A DNA stretch of 39,279 nt from an uncultured Amphritea sp. (GCF_937127095.1 NZ_CAKZLP010000062.1:1-39279); one strand, 5' to 3'; shown: positions 7,415-20,798, numbered from the stretch's first letter. Translations and numbers: made by a program. Notes: generated from the letters alone by a model not told the origin.

Positions 7415-10400
7415 ATGGCTTACTCATATACTGAAAAGAAACGCATCCGTAAAGACTTCGGAAAGCTGCCGGAAGCGATGGATGTGCCATACCTATTGGC
7501 AATCCAGTTGGATTCTTATTTGAAATTCCTGCAACAGGGTGCTGATTCTGCAGAGCGTAAAGATATCGGACTACATGCGGCTTTCAGTTCCGTATTCCCG
7601 ATCGTTTCCTATTCCGGAAACGCCGCATTGGAATATGTAGGTTACCGTCTGGGCGAGCCGGTTTTTGACGTTAAAGAATGCCAGATGCGTGGTATTACTT
7701 ACGCTGCCCCGCTGCGCGTTAAAGTACGCCTGGTAATCTATGATCGTGATTCGTCAAATAAAGCGATCAAAGATATTAAAGAACAAGAAGTTTACATGGG
7801 CGAAATGCCGCTGATGACCGACAACGGTACTTTCGTTGTTAACGGTACTGAGCGGGTTATCGTATCTCAGTTACACCGTTCGCCGGGTGTATTCTTCGAC
7901 CATGACAAGGGTAAAACACACTCCTCCGGGAAGCTGCTATATTCTGCCCGTGTTATTCCTTACCGTGGTTCATGGCTGGACTTCGAGTTTGATCCTAAAG
8001 ATAGCCTGTTTGTACGTATCGACCGTCGTCGTAAGCTGCCGGCAACTATACTGCTGCGCGCATTGGGCTATACCACTGAAGAGATCCTCGATACCTTCTT
8101 TGATAACACCGAGTGGGCACTGGGTGAAGACTCTATTCTGATGACGCTGGTGCCATCGCGCCTGCGTGGTGAGACGGCTACTTTTGATATTAAAGATGCC
8201 GCTGGAGCCGTGGTTGTCGAATCTGGCCGTCGGATTACACCGCGCCATATCCGTCAGCTGGAAAAAGAGAATGTTACTCAGTTAGAGGTACCGGTTGAGT
8301 ACCTGTTGGGCAAAGTATTAGCGAAAGACATTATCGATCCGACTACCGGTGAGCTGCTGTGCGAAGGCAATAGTGAGATCACTGAAGATGTGCTTGAGCA
8401 GATGCGCAGCCGCAACGTGGCTGAATTCGAAACGCTGTACACTAATGAGCTGGATTGTGGTCCGTTTGTGTCAGATACCCTGCGTATCGATACTACCCGC
8501 AATCAGCTGGAAGCGCTGGTAGAGATCTACCGCATGATGCGCCCGGGTGAGCCACCAACCAAAGAGTCAGCAGAAAACCTGTTCGAGAACCTGTTCTTTA
8601 CGGAAGAGCGTTACGACCTGTCTGCCGTTGGCCGGATGAAGTTTAACCGTCGTCTGGGTGTTGATGAGGAAACCGGTTCTGGCGTTCTGGATAAAGAAGA
8701 TATCCTTTCCGTCATGAAAACTCTGATCGATATCCGTAACGGTAAAGGCGTTGTGGATGACATCGATCACCTGGGTAACCGTCGTATCCGTTCCGTTGGT
8801 GAGATGGCTGAAAACCAGTTCCGTGTTGGTTTGGTGCGGGTAGAGCGTGCAGTTCGCGAACGTCTGAGCATGGCTGAATCTGATAACCTGATGCCTCAGG
8901 ATCTGATCAATGCCAAGCCTGTTGCTGCGGCAGTTAAAGAGTTTTTTGGCTCTTCTCAGCTGTCCCAGTTTATGGATCAGAACAACCCGCTGTCAGAAGT
9001 GACCCATAAGCGCCGTGTATCAGCGTTAGGACCAGGCGGTCTGACCCGTGAGCGTGCCGGCTTTGAAGTACGTGACGTACACGCAACCCATTATGGTCGC
9101 GTATGTCCAATCGAGACGCCTGAAGGACCAAACATCGGTCTGATCAACTCGCTGGCAACCTATGCCCGTACTAACGACTATGGTTTCCTTGAGACGCCAT
9201 ATCGTAAAGTAATTGATGGCAAGGTGACTGACGAAGTCGAATACCTGTCGGCTATCGAAGAAGGTCGTCATGTTATTGCCCAGGCATCTGCCGGAATGGA
9301 TGATAACAACAATCTGACCGATGAGCTGGTAGCGGTACGTCATGAAAATGAATTTACCGTTATGCCGCCGGAAAAAGTTACCTACATGGATGTATCTCCA
9401 CGTCAGGTAGTGTCCGTGGCTGCGGCGTTGATTCCGTTCCTTGAACACGATGACGCGAACCGCGCATTGATGGGATCTAACATGCAGCGTCAGGCTGTAC
9501 CAACGCTGCGTGCTGATAAGCCGCTGGTCGGTACCGGCATGGAGCGTTATGTCGCCCGTGACTCCGGTGTGTGTGTGGTTGCAACCCGTGGTGGTGTGAT
9601 TGAGTCAGTTGACGCGGCGCGTATCGTTGTTCGTGTTAATGATGAAGAGACGCTCGCTGGTGAAGCGGGTGTGGATATCTACAACCTGACTAAGTACACC
9701 CGTTCCAACCAGAACACCTGTATCAACCAGCGCGCCATCGTGCGTCAGGGTGAGCAGGTTCAGCGTGGCGATATCATGGCTGACGGCCCGTCCGTTGACC
9801 TGGGTGAGCTGGCGCTGGGTCAGAATATGCGCATCGCGTTCATGCCGTGGAACGGTTACAACTTCGAAGACTCGATTCTGATTTCAGAGCGGGTTGTTCA
9901 GGAAGATCGTTTCACCACTATCCACATTCAGGAACTGACCTGTGTGGCACGTGATACCAAGCTGGGATCTGAAGAGATCACTGCAGATATTCCAAACGTG
10001 GGTGAGTCTGCGCTGGCGAAGCTGGACGAAGCCGGTATCGTGCATATCGGTGCTGAAGTAGGGCCTGGTGATATTCTGGTGGGTAAGGTGACACCTAAAG
10101 GTGAAACTCAGCTGACACCGGAAGAGAAGCTGCTGCGTGCGATCTTTGGTGAGAAGGCGTCCGATGTTAAGGACACCTCCCTGCGTGTGAAAACCGGTAC
10201 CATCGGTAAAGTTATCGATGTGCAGGTCTTTACCCGTGATGGTGTGCCTAAGGACGAGCGTGCAATCTCTATCGAGCAGTCTGAGCTGAATCGTATCCGT
10301 AAAGATTTGAACGAAGAGTTCCGTATTGTTGAACAGGCAACCTTTGAGCGTCTGGATCGTGCACTCTGTGGTCTGAAAGCCGAAGGTGGCGCGAACTTCA

Positions 10401-11515
10401 AGAAGGGCGAAGAGATCACCTCTGCTGCTCTGGCTGAACTGAAGAAGTCTGACTGGTTCAAGATTCGTGTTGCTGATGAAACAGTACAAGAGATGTTGGA
10501 TAAGGCTCAGGAGTTGCTCGAAGAGCGTCGCGTTGAGCTGGATGCCAAGTTTGAAGATAAGAAAGGCAAGCTGCAGACCGGTGATGACCTGGCGCCTGGC
10601 GTACTGAAGATTGTTAAGGTTTACGTCGCTACCAAGCGTCGCGTACAGCCTGGTGATAAGATGGCGGGCCGTCACGGTAACAAGGGTGTTATCTCGGTTA
10701 TCATGCCGGTTGAAGATATGCCTTACGATGAGAACGGCGAGACCGTTGACATCGTACTGAACCCACTGGGTGTACCGTCACGGATGAACGTAGGACAGGT
10801 ACTTGAAACCCACATGGGTATGGCCGCTAAAGGTCTGGGCGTGAAGATCAACGCTATGCTTCAGGCTGAGCGTGACCGTCTGGAAACTGTTAAAGAGCTG
10901 CGTGAGTTCCTTGACCGTATCTACAACAGCGAACTGGGTGGCTACAAGTCAGGCCGTCATGAAGATATCGACTCTCTGAGCGATGACGAAGTGCTGGAGC
11001 TGGCGAAGAACCTGAAAGGCGGTGTACCACTGGCCACTGCTGTATTCGATGGTGCCAAAGAAGCTGAAGTTAAGGCGCTGCTGCGTATGGCCGATCTGAG
11101 CGACACCGGACAGTTCACTCTGTTTGATGGCCGTAGTGGTGATAAATTCAGCCGTCCGGTAACCGTTGGTTACATGTACATGCTGAAGTTGAACCACCTG
11201 GTTGATGACAAGATGCACGCCCGTTCTACCGGTTCTTACAGTCTGGTTACTCAGCAGCCGCTGGGTGGTAAGGCGCAGTTCGGTGGACAGCGATTCGGTG
11301 AGATGGAGGTATGGGCACTGGAAGCATACGGTGCTGCCTACACTCTGCAGGAGATGCTGACTGTTAAGTCCGATGACGTAAATGGCCGTACCAAGATGTA
11401 TAAGAACATCGTGGATGGTGATCATCGTATGGAACCGGGCATGCCAGAATCGTTCAACGTGCTGGTGAAAGAGATCCGTTCGCTTGGTATCGATATCGAG
11501 CTGGAAAACGAGTAA
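7415..11515 (+). CDS. rpoB: RNA polymerase subunit beta
   Basis: Beta subunit of the core RNA polymerase. The product has 1366 residues (E. coli 1342). The rifampicin-binding region at residues about 513-538 is wild type: S517, D521, H531 and S536 correspond to E. coli S512, D516, H526 and S531, so no rifampicin-resistance change is visible there. The C-terminal clamp part carries [14 protein letters not shown] and the ending [17 protein letters not shown]. It is followed 72 bases later by rpoC, the invariant rpoBC pair. Start ATG gives [16 protein letters not shown], the family N-terminus. Confidence 0.99.
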   Translation: MAYSYTEKKRIRKDFGKLPEAMDVPYLLAIQLDSYLKFLQQGADSAERKDIGLHAAFSSVFPIVSYSGNAALEYVGYRLGEPVFDVKECQMRGITYAAPLRVKVRLVIYDRDSSNKAIKDIKEQEVYMGEMPLMTDNGTFVVNGTERVIVSQLHRSPGVFFDHDKGKTHSSGKLLYSARVIPYRGSWLDFEFDPKDSLFVRIDRRRKLPATILLRALGYTTEEILDTFFDNTEWALGEDSILMTLVPSRLRGETATFDIKDAAGAVVVESGRRITPRHIRQLEKENVTQLEVPVEYLLGKVLAKDIIDPTTGELLCEGNSEITEDVLEQMRSRNVAEFETLYTNELDCGPFVSDTLRIDTTRNQLEALVEIYRMMRPGEPPTKESAENLFENLFFTEERYDLSAVGRMKFNRRLGVDEETGSGVLDKEDILSVMKTLIDIRNGKGVVDDIDHLGNRRIRSVGEMAENQFRVGLVRVERAVRERLSMAESDNLMPQDLINAKPVAAAVKEFFGSSQLSQFMDQNNPLSEVTHKRRVSALGPGGLTRERAGFEVRDVHATHYGRVCPIETPEGPNIGLINSLATYARTNDYGFLETPYRKVIDGKVTDEVEYLSAIEEGRHVIAQASAGMDDNNNLTDELVAVRHENEFTVMPPEKVTYMDVSPRQVVSVAAALIPFLEHDDANRALMGSNMQRQAVPTLRADKPLVGTGMERYVARDSGVCVVATRGGVIESVDAARIVVRVNDEETLAGEAGVDIYNLTKYTRSNQNTCINQRAIVRQGEQVQRGDIMADGPSVDLGELALGQNMRIAFMPWNGYNFEDSILISERVVQEDRFTTIHIQELTCVARDTKLGSEEITADIPNVGESALAKLDEAGIVHIGAEVGPGDILVGKVTPKGETQLTPEEKLLRAIFGEKASDVKDTSLRVKTGTIGKVIDVQVFTRDGVPKDERAISIEQSELNRIRKDLNEEFRIVEQATFERLDRALCGLKAEGGANFKKGEEITSAALAELKKSDWFKIRVADETVQEMLDKAQELLEERRVELDAKFEDKKGKLQTGDDLAPGVLKIVKVYVATKRRVQPGDKMAGRHGNKGVISVIMPVEDMPYDENGETVDIVLNPLGVPSRMNVGQVLETHMGMAAKGLGVKINAMLQAERDRLETVKELREFLDRIYNSELGGYKSGRHEDIDSLSDDEVLELAKNLKGGVPLATAVFDGAKEAEVKALLRMADLSDTGQFTLFDGRSGDKFSRPVTVGYMYMLKLNHLVDDKMHARSTGSYSLVTQQPLGGKAQFGGQRFGEMEVWALEAYGAAYTLQEMLTVKSDDVNGRTKMYKNIVDGDHRMEPGMPESFNVLVKEIRSLGIDIELENE

Positions 11516-11587
11516 CCCTTTAACAGATAGTTTACTGCGCAGCTGGTTAATCGCTGCGCGGTCAACTCCCCCGAGGAGCTGAATGAA

Positions 11588-14500
11588 ATGAAAGATTTAC
11601 TTAATCTGTTGAAATCCCAGGGACAGAACGACGAGTTTGACTCGATCCGTATCGGTCTGGCATCGCCTGAGATGATCCGTTCCTGGTCTTTTGGTGAAGT
11701 TAAAAAGCCAGAAACCATCAACTACCGTACCTTCAAGCCTGAGCGTGACGGTCTGTTCTGTGCCAAGATCTTTGGTCCGGTTAAAGACTATGAGTGTCTC
11801 TGTGGTAAGTACAAGCGTCTCAAGCACCGCGGTGTCATCTGTGAGAAATGTGGCGTTGAAGTTGCGCTGGCTAAAGTTCGTCGTGAGCGTATGGGTCACA
11901 TCGAACTGGCGTCTCCTGTTGCCCACATCTGGTTCCTGAAGTCACTGCCGTCCCGTATCGGTCTGATGCTGGATATGACCCTGCGTGATATTGAGCGGGT
12001 CCTGTACTTCGAATCTTTTGTTGTTATCGATCCCGGTATGACTACGCTTGAGCGCGGTCAGCTGATGAACGATGAGCAGTATTTTGAAGCACTTGAAGAG
12101 TTTGGTGATGACTTCGATGCCCGTATGGGTGCTGAAGCTATTCAGGAGCTGCTGAAGTCTATCAATCTTGCGGAAGAGATTGAGGTGATGCGTGAAGAGC
12201 TGCCTGCAACTAACTCTGAAACCAAGATCAAGAAGCTCTCCAAGCGCCTTAAGCTGCTGGAAGGTTTCTACACCTCCGGTAACAAGCCTGAGTGGATGAT
12301 TCTGAGCGTTCTGCCGGTTCTGCCGCCAGATCTGCGTCCGCTGGTACCACTGGATGGCGGCCGTTTTGCTACGTCCGACCTGAACGATCTGTACCGACGG
12401 GTAATCAACCGTAACAACCGTCTGAAGCGTCTGCTGGACCTGAGTGCGCCGGATATCATCGTCCGTAACGAAAAGCGTATGTTGCAGGAATCTGTTGATG
12501 CGCTGCTGGATAACGGTCGTCGTGGTCGTGCTATCACCGGTTCTAACAAGCGTCCTCTGAAGTCCCTGGCCGATATGATCAAGGGTAAGCAGGGTCGTTT
12601 CCGTCAGAACCTGTTGGGTAAGCGGGTTGACTACTCCGGTCGTTCGGTCATCGTGGTGGGTCCATACCTGCGTCTGCACCAGTGTGGTCTGCCAAAGAAA
12701 ATGGCGCTGGAGCTGTTCAAGCCGTTTATCTTCTCCAAGCTGGAGCTGCGTGGTCACGCGACTACCATTAAAGCTGCTAAGAAGATGGTTGAGCGCGAAG
12801 AATCACTGGTTTGGGATATTCTGGATGAAGTTATCCGTGAACACCCAATCATGCTGAACCGTGCACCAACCCTTCACCGTCTGGGTATCCAGGCGTTTGA
12901 GCCGGTACTGATTGAAGGTAAGGCGATTCAGCTGCACCCACTGGTGTGTGCTGCCTACAACGCCGACTTTGACGGTGACCAGATGGCGGTACACGTACCG
13001 CTGACGATTGAAGCGCAGCTGGAAGCCCGCGCGCTGATGATGTCGACCAACAACGTGCTGTCGCCTGCCAACGGTGAACCTATCATCGTGCCGTCACAGG
13101 ACGTGGTACTGGGCCTTTACTGGATGACCCGTGACCGTATCAACGCTCAGGGCGAAGGTATGATTTTCGCTGATATCAAAGAGGTTCAGCGTGCTTACGG
13201 TGCCAAACAGGTTGATCTGCAGGCTAAAGTAAAAGTCCGCATCAGCGAGACTATCCGCGACATCATCGGTAACGAAGAGCACCGTACAACCATTCAGGAC
13301 ACCACTGTTGGCCGTGCCATGCTGTTTGATATCGTGCCTAATGGTTTGCCGTTTGAACTGGTTAACCAGGCGATGACAAAGAAGGCGATCTCCCGTCTGA
13401 TCAACACCGCCTACCGTATCGTCGGTCTGAAAGATACGGTTATCTTTGCTGACCAGGTGATGTACATGGGCTTCCGCCAGGCAACTGTCTCTGGTTCTTC
13501 TATCGGTGTTAACGACTTCGTTATCCCGGATGAGAAGGTCGATATCATCACCTCGGCTGATGCTGAAGTGAAAGAGATCGAGATGCAGTATGCCGACGGT
13601 CTGGTTACCCAGGGCGAGAAATACAACAAGGTTATCGACATCTGGTCTCGTGCCAACGAGATTCTGGCTAAGAAGATGATGGATAACCTGAAGAAGGAAG
13701 AGGTGATTAACCGTCACGGTGAGCTTGAAGCTCAGGACTCTTTCAACTCTGTTTATATGATGGCCGACTCCGGTGCCCGGGGTAGTGCTGCACAGATTCG
13801 TCAGTTGGCCGGTATGCGTGGTCTGATGGCGAAGCCGGATGGCTCGATCATCGAAACGCCGATCACCGCGAACTTCCGTGAAGGTCTGAACGTACTGCAG
13901 TACTTCATCTCTACACACGGTGCGCGTAAAGGTCTGGCGGATACCGCACTGAAGACTGCGAACTCCGGTTACCTGACCCGTCGTCTGGTAGACGTAGCGC
14001 AGGATCTGGTTATCACTGAAGAAGATTGTGGTACCGAAGAAGGTCTGGTCATGCAGCCGCTGATTGAAGGTGGCGATGTTGTGGTCGGTCTGGGTTACCG
14101 TGTACTGGGTCGTACCGTCGCACACGATGTTATGGATCCGACCGGTAAAGAGGTGCTGATCGAAGCCGGTACGCTGATGGATGAGGCGTGGGTTAAGCGT
14201 CTTGACGATGAAGAGCGTTACTCCTCTATCGATGAGATTATTGTGCGCAGTGCGATCACCTGTGAAACGACCTTTGGTCTGTGTTCTAAGTGTTATGGTC
14301 GTGATCTGGGTCGTGGTCACCGGGTTAACCCGGGTGAAGCGGTCGGTGTTATCGCTGCACAGTCTATCGGTGAGCCGGGTACTCAGCTGACCATGCGTAC
14401 GTTCCACATCGGTGGTGCGGCATCACGGGCAGCTGCAGTCGACAGCGTTCAGGTTAAGAACTCCGGTGAGATCCGGATGCACAACCTGAAATCGGTAGAG

Positions 14501-15814
14501 AAAGCCGATGGTTCTCTGGTTGCAACCTCCCGTTCAGGCGAGCTGGGTGTGACCGATGAGCATGGTCGTGAGCGTGAGCGTTATAAGCTGCCGTACGGTT
14601 CTGTTATTAAGGTTAAGGATGGTGATCGCGTTGAAGCGGGCTCTATCGTTGCTAACTGGGATCCGCATACCCACCCGATCATCTCTGAGGTGGCGGGTAA
14701 GCTTGAGTTTGTGGGTATTGATGCCGGTGTTACCGTTAAGCAGCAAACTGATGAACTGACAGGTCTGTCGACTATTGAGGTGCTTGATCCGGCTGTGCGT
14801 CCTGCAGCGGGTAAAGAGATCCGTCCGCTGATCCGCCTGGTTGATGCTGCGACAGGTAAAGAGCTGTTCCACCCGGGAACCGACTCTCCTGCGCAGTACC
14901 TGTTGCCAGCGAAAGCGATCCTCAACCTGAACAACGGTGCTGAGGTCGGTATCGGTGATGTTCTGGCACGTATTCCACAGGAAGGTTCTGTGAACAAGGA
15001 TATCACCGGTGGTCTGCCACGGGTTGCTGACTTGTTTGAAGCGCGTAAGCCTAAAGAGTCCTCAATCCTGGCGGAAGTGTCCGGTACCATCACGTTTGGT
15101 AAGGAAACCAAAGGTAAGAAGCGTCTGGTAATCAGTCCGCCGAATACTGATCCTATCGAGCTGATGATTCCGAAGTGGCGTAACCTGAACGTATTTGAAG
15201 GTGAAACCGTTCAGAAGGGTGAAGTTATCTCCGACGGTCCGTCTAACCCACATGATATCCTGCGTATCAAGGGTGTGGCAGAGCTGGCGAAGTACATTAC
15301 CTCTGAGATTCAGGACGTTTACCGTCTTCAGGGTGTAGGTATCAATGATAAGCATATTGAAGTGATCGTGCGTCAGATGCTGCGTAAAGTTGATATCACC
15401 GCCGGCGGTGACAGCTCGTTCATCAATGGTGAGCAGGTTGAATACCATCAGGTGGTTGAAGAGAACAAACGTCTGGAAGCTGAAGGTAAGATGCTGGCTA
15501 AGTATGATCGTGTACTGCTGGGTATCACCAAGGCATCTCTGGCGACTGAGTCCTTTATCTCTGCGGCGTCCTTCCAGGAAACAACCCGCGTACTCACAGA
15601 GGGTGCGGTGTGTGGTAAGAAAGACTACCTGCGCGGCCTGAAAGAGAACGTTGTGGTGGGTCGTCTGATTCCGGCTGGTACCGGTCTGGCATACCACAAA
15701 GCGCGTAAGCGTAAGGCGATGAAGGCTGATGATAACGTTTCTGTCAGTGCAGAAGACGTTCAATTGGCTCTGACTGCAGCCTTGAACCAGGCAGCGATGC
15801 CTGATTCAGAATAA
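11588..15814 (+). CDS. rpoC: RNA polymerase subunit beta'
   Basis: Catalytic beta' subunit, 1408 residues (E. coli 1407). The N-terminal zinc finger is visible ([19 protein letters not shown]). The active-site [12 protein letters not shown] has its Mg-binding aspartates at 460, 462 and 464, the same numbers as in E. coli. The second zinc site ([15 protein letters not shown]) precedes the trigger loop region [16 protein letters not shown] 11588 gives the family start MKDLLNLLK with GAGGAGC upstream. Confidence 0.99.
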   Translation: MKDLLNLLKSQGQNDEFDSIRIGLASPEMIRSWSFGEVKKPETINYRTFKPERDGLFCAKIFGPVKDYECLCGKYKRLKHRGVICEKCGVEVALAKVRRERMGHIELASPVAHIWFLKSLPSRIGLMLDMTLRDIERVLYFESFVVIDPGMTTLERGQLMNDEQYFEALEEFGDDFDARMGAEAIQELLKSINLAEEIEVMREELPATNSETKIKKLSKRLKLLEGFYTSGNKPEWMILSVLPVLPPDLRPLVPLDGGRFATSDLNDLYRRVINRNNRLKRLLDLSAPDIIVRNEKRMLQESVDALLDNGRRGRAITGSNKRPLKSLADMIKGKQGRFRQNLLGKRVDYSGRSVIVVGPYLRLHQCGLPKKMALELFKPFIFSKLELRGHATTIKAAKKMVEREESLVWDILDEVIREHPIMLNRAPTLHRLGIQAFEPVLIEGKAIQLHPLVCAAYNADFDGDQMAVHVPLTIEAQLEARALMMSTNNVLSPANGEPIIVPSQDVVLGLYWMTRDRINAQGEGMIFADIKEVQRAYGAKQVDLQAKVKVRISETIRDIIGNEEHRTTIQDTTVGRAMLFDIVPNGLPFELVNQAMTKKAISRLINTAYRIVGLKDTVIFADQVMYMGFRQATVSGSSIGVNDFVIPDEKVDIITSADAEVKEIEMQYADGLVTQGEKYNKVIDIWSRANEILAKKMMDNLKKEEVINRHGELEAQDSFNSVYMMADSGARGSAAQIRQLAGMRGLMAKPDGSIIETPITANFREGLNVLQYFISTHGARKGLADTALKTANSGYLTRRLVDVAQDLVITEEDCGTEEGLVMQPLIEGGDVVVGLGYRVLGRTVAHDVMDPTGKEVLIEAGTLMDEAWVKRLDDEERYSSIDEIIVRSAITCETTFGLCSKCYGRDLGRGHRVNPGEAVGVIAAQSIGEPGTQLTMRTFHIGGAASRAAAVDSVQVKNSGEIRMHNLKSVEKADGSLVATSRSGELGVTDEHGRERERYKLPYGSVIKVKDGDRVEAGSIVANWDPHTHPIISEVAGKLEFVGIDAGVTVKQQTDELTGLSTIEVLDPAVRPAAGKEIRPLIRLVDAATGKELFHPGTDSPAQYLLPAKAILNLNNGAEVGIGDVLARIPQEGSVNKDITGGLPRVADLFEARKPKESSILAEVSGTITFGKETKGKKRLVISPPNTDPIELMIPKWRNLNVFEGETVQKGEVISDGPSNPHDILRIKGVAELAKYITSEIQDVYRLQGVGINDKHIEVIVRQMLRKVDITAGGDSSFINGEQVEYHQVVEENKRLEAEGKMLAKYDRVLLGITKASLATESFISAASFQETTRVLTEGAVCGKKDYLRGLKENVVVGRLIPAGTGLAYHKARKRKAMKADDNVSVSAEDVQLALTAALNQAAMPDSE

Positions 15815-15822
15815 TGAATCTG

Positions 15823-15852
15823 GACAGCCCCGGATTAGTTTTCGGGGCTGTC
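15823..15852 (+). terminator. hairpin after rpoC, possible terminator
   Basis: A 10-base perfect GC-rich stem (15823-15832 with 15843-15852) and a 10-base loop directly after the rpoC stop. There is no T-run downstream, so it may be a 3' stabilising or Rho-assisted end rather than a classical intrinsic terminator. It ends the rplJL-rpoBC unit before the str promoter. Confidence 0.5.
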
Positions 15853-15932
15853 TGCAGGGTTCATATACAGGTAATGCTTTGCGGTGATCGAAAGAAAGAT
15901 CCAAAAAGTGTTATCTATTATCTGGTCGAATA

Positions 15933-15962
15933 TTGACCTGATGGGCCGGGATTGAGTACAAT
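15933..15962 (+). promoter_or_regulatory. sigma70-like promoter of the str operon
   Basis: TTGACC (15933-15938), an 18-base spacer and TACAAT (15957-15962), 72 bases before rpsL. A 6-base inverted repeat (15943-15948 and 15965-15970) encloses the -10 box, its right arm starting 2 bases after it. Strong match by eye. Confidence 0.7.
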
Positions 15963-16034
15963 CTCGGCCCTTTCGTGACAGGAGTGAAAAAAATCCTGTT
16001 TTTTAATGCTTAATAAAAGCGTGGAGTTTGCTTA

Positions 16035-16409
16035 ATGGCAACTATTAACCAGCTGGTACGACAGCCGCGCAAGCGCAAAGTGGTAAAGAGTGATGTACCT
16101 GCATTGCAGGCATGTCCTCAGCGCCGTGGCGTTTGTACCCGCGTCTATACAACAACCCCTAAGAAACCGAACTCAGCACTGCGTAAAGTGTGTCGTGTTC
16201 GTTTGACAAACGGATATGAGGTTACTTCCTACATCGGTGGTGAAGGTCATAACCTGCAGGAGCACTCTGTTGTTCTGATCCGTGGTGGTCGTGTAAAAGA
16301 CTTACCGGGTGTTCGTTACCACACAGTACGTGGCGCACTGGATACCAGTGGCGTTAACGACCGTAAACAGGGTCGTTCTAAGTACGGTACCAAGCGTCCT
16401 AAGTCTTAA
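16035..16409 (+). CDS. rpsL: 30S ribosomal protein S12
   Basis: S12 lies at the decoding centre and controls fidelity. The product has 124 residues. The streptomycin-relevant lysines are wild type: K43 in [10 protein letters not shown] and K88 in [14 protein letters not shown]89, the usual methylthiolation site, is present. First gene of the str operon, 72 bases after the promoter's -10 box. A 143-base gap separates it from rpsG. Confidence 0.98.
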   Translation: MATINQLVRQPRKRKVVKSDVPALQACPQRRGVCTRVYTTTPKKPNSALRKVCRVRLTNGYEVTSYIGGEGHNLQEHSVVLIRGGRVKDLPGVRYHTVRGALDTSGVNDRKQGRSKYGTKRPKS

Positions 16410-17023
<614 letters not shown>

Positions 17024-17065
17024 GCTTTTGATAAAGCTTTTGATGTCAGTTCCGAGGATTGAGTT

Positions 17066-19156
17066 TTGGCTCGTATAACGCCTATTAACCGGTACCGAAA
17101 TATCGGTATCTGTGCCCATGTTGATGCTGGTAAAACCACCACCACTGAGCGTATTTTGTTCTACACCGGGATGTCCCATAAGATCGGTGAAGTGCACGAT
17201 GGCGCAGCGACCATGGACTGGATGGAGCAGGAACAGGAGCGTGGTATCACTATCACCTCCGCTGCGACCACCTGTTTCTGGAGTGGTATGAGCAAGCAGT
17301 TCGATCAGCATCGGATCAACATTATCGACACCCCCGGGCACGTTGACTTCACCATTGAGGTTGAACGTTCCTTGCGGGTGCTTGATGGTGCGGTTGTGGT
17401 GTTATGTGCGTCCTCAGGTGTTCAGCCTCAGACCGAGACTGTATGGCGTCAGGCCAATAAGTATGAAGTACCGCGCATGGTGTTCGTCAACAAGATGGAC
17501 CGTGCCGGTGCTGATTTCTTTATGGTTGTCGAACAGTTGAAAGAGCGTCTGGGTGCTCATGCTGTACCGATCAATTTTCCGATCGGTGCCGAGGACGAGT
17601 TTAAAGGTGTTATCGATCTGATTCTCATGAAAGCCATCATGTGGAATGAAGCGGATCAGGGGATGACATACGAGCTTTCTGAGATCCCGGCTGAACTGCA
17701 GGAAAGAGCTGAAGAGCTGCGCGAGCAGATGATCGAAGCGGCTGCAGAAGCATCCGATGAGCTGATGGATAAGTACCTCGAAGGAGGGGAACTGTCCAAT
17801 GAAGAGATCAAGGCGGGTCTGCGTCGCCGTACCCTGGATAACGATCTTGTTCTGATGCAGGCTGGTTCTGCATTTAAGAATAAGGGCGTACAGGCAGTGC
17901 TGGACGCAGTCATTGAGTTTATGCCGTCGCCGGTAGAAGTTAAGGCGATAGAGGGTACGCTGGATGACGATGAAACCCTTGAAACTCGCGAAGCGGATGA
18001 TTCTGCACCTTTTGCAGCGTTAGCTTTTAAAATTGCAACGGATCCATTTGTTGGTACCCTGACGTTTGTTCGGGTGTATTCCGGCGTACTCGCCTCCGGT
18101 GACAGTGTGGTTAACTCTGTCAAAGGGAAGAAAGAGCGCGTAGGGCGAATGGTGCAGATGCACGCTAATAACCGTGAAGAGATTAAAGAGGTTCGCGCAG
18201 GCGATATCGCGGCTTTGATCGGGATGAAAGATGTAACCACCGGAGATACCCTGTGTAATCCTGATCATAAGATCATTCTGGAGCGCATGGAGTTTCCTGA
18301 ACCGGTTATCTCTGTAGCGGTTGAGCCCAGATCACAGGCAGACCAGGAAAAAATGGGTGTCGCGCTGGGCAAACTTGCTCAGGAAGATCCCTCTTTCCGG
18401 GTAGCAACTGATCCGGAGACCGGTCAGACAATTATCTCTGGTATGGGCGAATTGCACCTGGATATTCTGGTGGATCGTATGAAGCGTGAATTCAGCGTGG
18501 AAGCGAACATCGGTAAACCGCAGGTAGCCTATCGCGAGAAAATCCGTCAGTCTGTTGATGCAAACCACAAGTTTATTCGTCAGTCTGGTGGTCGTGGTCA
18601 GTATGGCCATGTAGTCATTGAGTTTAGTCCGTCTGATAAGGAAGGGCTCGAGTTCATCAATGAGGTTGTTGGGGGGGCTATTCCTAAGGAATACATTCCG
18701 GCAATCGAAAAGGGTGTGCAAGAGCAGATGAAAAACGGCGTTATTGCCGGCTATCCGCTGATCGGCCTGAAGGCCCGTCTGTATGATGGATCCTACCATG
18801 AAGTTGACTCTAACGAGATGGCGTTTAAAATTGCAGCCTCTCAGGCGCTTAAAAAGTATGCACAGGAAGCAAGTCCCTGTCTGCTTGAGCCGATGATGAA
18901 GGTTGAAGTTGTAACGCCCGAAGATTACATGGGTGACGTGATGGGTGACCTGAACCGTCGTCGTGGTCTGGTTCAGGGTATGGAAGATTGCAGTTCTGGT
19001 AAGATAATCAATGCGCAGGTTCCACTGGGCGAGATGTTTGGTTATGCTACCGACCTGCGTTCGGCTACTCAGGGTCGTGCAACATACTCAATGGAATTCT
19101 TTGATTACGCTGAAGCGCCAAATAATGTCGCTCAGGCAGTAATCAATGCAAGATAA
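17066..19156 (+). CDS. fusA: Elongation factor G
   Basis: Ribosomal translocase GTPase, complete at 696 residues. G motifs are present: AHVDAGKTT at 17-25, DTPGH at 88-92, NKMD at 142-145; the switch region reads [12 protein letters not shown]. Domains II-V follow, with the domain III-IV segment [13 protein letters not shown]. The start appears to be TTG at 17066, giving the family N-terminus [14 protein letters not shown], with GAGGA 7 bases upstream; no ATG or GTG in frame fits. A less common start codon for such an abundant protein. It lies between rpsG and tuf as expected. The chimera at 272-2473 matches it from residue 181 on. Confidence 0.97.
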   Translation: MARITPINRYRNIGICAHVDAGKTTTTERILFYTGMSHKIGEVHDGAATMDWMEQEQERGITITSAATTCFWSGMSKQFDQHRINIIDTPGHVDFTIEVERSLRVLDGAVVVLCASSGVQPQTETVWRQANKYEVPRMVFVNKMDRAGADFFMVVEQLKERLGAHAVPINFPIGAEDEFKGVIDLILMKAIMWNEADQGMTYELSEIPAELQERAEELREQMIEAAAEASDELMDKYLEGGELSNEEIKAGLRRRTLDNDLVLMQAGSAFKNKGVQAVLDAVIEFMPSPVEVKAIEGTLDDDETLETREADDSAPFAALAFKIATDPFVGTLTFVRVYSGVLASGDSVVNSVKGKKERVGRMVQMHANNREEIKEVRAGDIAALIGMKDVTTGDTLCNPDHKIILERMEFPEPVISVAVEPRSQADQEKMGVALGKLAQEDPSFRVATDPETGQTIISGMGELHLDILVDRMKREFSVEANIGKPQVAYREKIRQSVDANHKFIRQSGGRGQYGHVVIEFSPSDKEGLEFINEVVGGAIPKEYIPAIEKGVQEQMKNGVIAGYPLIGLKARLYDGSYHEVDSNEMAFKIAASQALKKYAQEASPCLLEPMMKVEVVTPEDYMGDVMGDLNRRRGLVQGMEDCSSGKIINAQVPLGEMFGYATDLRSATQGRATYSMEFFDYAEAPNNVAQAVINAR

Positions 19157-19186
19157 TTTGCCCAATATATTAATGAGGAATTAATC

Positions 19187-20410
19187 GTGGCTAAAGCACA
19201 ATTTGAACGTAACAAACCGCACGTTAACGTTGGTACAATCGGCCACGTTGACCACGGTAAAACAACTCTGACAGCTGCACTGACACGTGTATGTTCTGAA
19301 GTTTACGGTGGTCAGGCTGTCGCATTTGACGGTATCGACAATGCGCCGGAAGAGCGTGAGCGTGGTATCACTATCGCAACCTCTCACGTTGAATACGATT
19401 CTGAAATTCGTCACTACGCGCACGTTGACTGCCCGGGACACGCTGACTATGTGAAGAACATGATCACCGGTGCTGCACAGATGGACGGTGCGATTCTGGT
19501 ATGTGGTGCGACTGATGGCCCTATGCCACAGACTCGTGAGCACATCCTGCTGTCTCGTCAGGTTGGTGTACCTTACATCGTTGTATTCCTGAACAAAGCT
19601 GACCTGCTGGCTGAAGATTGCGGCGGTGTTGACTCTGAAGAATACGCTGAGATGCTGGAACTGGTTGAAATGGAGCTGCGTGAGCTGCTGGATCAGTACG
19701 ACTTCCCAGGCGACGACACTCCAATCATCGCGGGTTCTGCGCTGATGGCGCTGAACGGTGAAGATGAGAACGAGCTGGGAACTACTGCTGTTAAGAAGCT
19801 GGTAGAAGCGCTGGATTCTTACATTCCTCAGCCAGAGCGTGCAATCGATCTGCCATTTCTGATGCCAATCGAGGACGTATTCTCTATCTCTGGTCGTGGT
19901 ACTGTAGTAACAGGCCGTGTAGAGCGTGGTATCGTTAAGACTGGTGAAGAGATTCAGATCGTTGGTATCCGTGACACTCAGTCTACTACCTGTACAGGTG
20001 TTGAGATGTTCCGTAAGCTGCTTGACGAAGGTCGTGCAGGTGAGAACATTGGTGCGCTGCTGCGTGGTACTAAGCGTGATGATGTTGAGCGTGGTCAGGT
20101 ACTGGCTAAGCCAGGGACTATCACTCCTCACACTCGTTTCGAAGGTGAAGTATACGTACTGTCAAAAGATGAAGGTGGTCGTCACACACCATTCTTCAAA
20201 GGCTACCGTCCACAGTTCTACTTCCGTACAACTGACATCACCGGTGCTTGTGAGCTTCCAGAAGGCGTTGAAATGGTAATGCCGGGCGATAACATCAAAA
20301 TGGATGTTACCCTGATCAACCCAATCGCGATGGAAGAAGGTCTGCGCTTTGCGATCCGTGAAGGCGGCCGTACTGTTGGTGCAGGCGTTGTTGCTAAAAT
20401 CATCGAATAA
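19187..20410 (+). CDS. tuf: Elongation factor Tu, str operon copy
   Basis: Second EF-Tu, 407 residues, in the canonical tufA place 30 bases after fusA. The GTPase motifs [14 protein letters not shown] and NKAD are intact, as is the C-terminal [15 protein letters not shown] segment where elfamycin-type resistance changes often map; nothing unusual is seen. GTG start with GAGG upstream. Leucine codons are almost all CTG, in line with neighbouring ribosomal genes and unlike the first copy at 2513-3736. Long identical tracts nevertheless exist between the two copies (41 bases at 2549/19223 and 50 bases at 3332/20006). Confidence 0.98.
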   Translation: MAKAQFERNKPHVNVGTIGHVDHGKTTLTAALTRVCSEVYGGQAVAFDGIDNAPEERERGITIATSHVEYDSEIRHYAHVDCPGHADYVKNMITGAAQMDGAILVCGATDGPMPQTREHILLSRQVGVPYIVVFLNKADLLAEDCGGVDSEEYAEMLELVEMELRELLDQYDFPGDDTPIIAGSALMALNGEDENELGTTAVKKLVEALDSYIPQPERAIDLPFLMPIEDVFSISGRGTVVTGRVERGIVKTGEEIQIVGIRDTQSTTCTGVEMFRKLLDEGRAGENIGALLRGTKRDDVERGQVLAKPGTITPHTRFEGEVYVLSKDEGGRHTPFFKGYRPQFYFRTTDITGACELPEGVEMVMPGDNIKMDVTLINPIAMEEGLRFAIREGGRTVGAGVVAKIIE

Positions 20411-20423
20411 TCTTCGCTGATAT

Positions 20424-20453
20424 AAAAAAAGACTCCTTCGGGGGTCTTTTTTT
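20424..20453 (+). terminator. intrinsic terminator of the str operon
   Basis: A 13-pair stem (A-run plus GACTCC paired with GGGGTC plus T-run), TTCG tetraloop at 20437-20440, and seven Ts. It is symmetric enough to work on both strands. Confidence 0.92.
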
Positions 20454-20769
20454 GTTTTGGGCTTTTTTGTTTTTTGATATGGCTGGAGTTCGGTGTATTT
20501 CAAGTCTGTGTGCGGCCATATCAAAAGTCGCATCGTAAATCCTGGCGCAATGAAACATTGCTTGGTTTTACTCGCTCGCATTTGAGTCCGCAAATGGTGG
20601 GATAGATGATCACTTCGTAGTATCTGCTTCTGTAAATGAGATAAAAGTGGGTGCTTCGTAACTCTCTTTTTCTTGAATGCTGGCCCTTCATTTGGCTTTT
20701 TGTTTATCAGGCTTTCTTCGTTAGTCATTGCTCAAAAAACGGGCTGTATAATTCGTAACCGATACTGGC
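20454..20769. other. intergenic region between tuf and S10 promoter
   Basis: About 315 bases without a convincing gene on either strand. Frames that cross it lack family resemblance and are explained by overlap with tuf. It holds a long-range perfect 9-base inverted repeat (20475-20483 with 20515-20523, loop of 31 bases) that directly follows T-rich sequence. It may be a small RNA remnant or a protein-binding palindrome. Nothing else stands out. Confidence 0.4.
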
Positions 20770-20798
20770 TTGACTTGGGGGTATGAGGTATGTAGAAT
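20770..20798 (+). promoter_or_regulatory. sigma70-like promoter of the S10 operon
   Basis: TTGACT (20770-20775), a 17-base spacer and TAGAAT (20793-20798). A 6-base inverted repeat (20778-20783 and 20803-20808) encloses the -10 box. Downstream, a 5-base stem at 20804-20808/20816-20820 and a short GGC-GAAA-GCC hairpin before a T-run lie in the leader. They could serve L4-type attenuation, but I cannot align them to the E. coli S10 leader. Confidence 0.65.

Noticed and set aside
8951..9028. Possible rifampicin-resistance changes in rpoB
   Set aside because: All the usual positions (equivalents of E. coli S512, D516, H526, R529, S531) have the wild-type residue.
13094..14407. 437-codon open frame on the minus strand inside rpoC
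   Set aside because: It lies wholly within rpoC, has a low-complexity Thr/Arg/Gln-rich composition typical of antisense frames, and shows no family motif or ribosome binding site.
16035..16409. Possible streptomycin-resistance changes in rpsL
   Set aside because: K43 and K88 are both lysine, and the surrounding motifs are normal.
19181..20131. 316-codon minus-strand frame over tuf, and a 188-codon one at 20162-20728
   Set aside because: Both are antisense shadows of the highly biased tuf codons. The second runs on into the intergenic region only by chance and has no recognisable domain.
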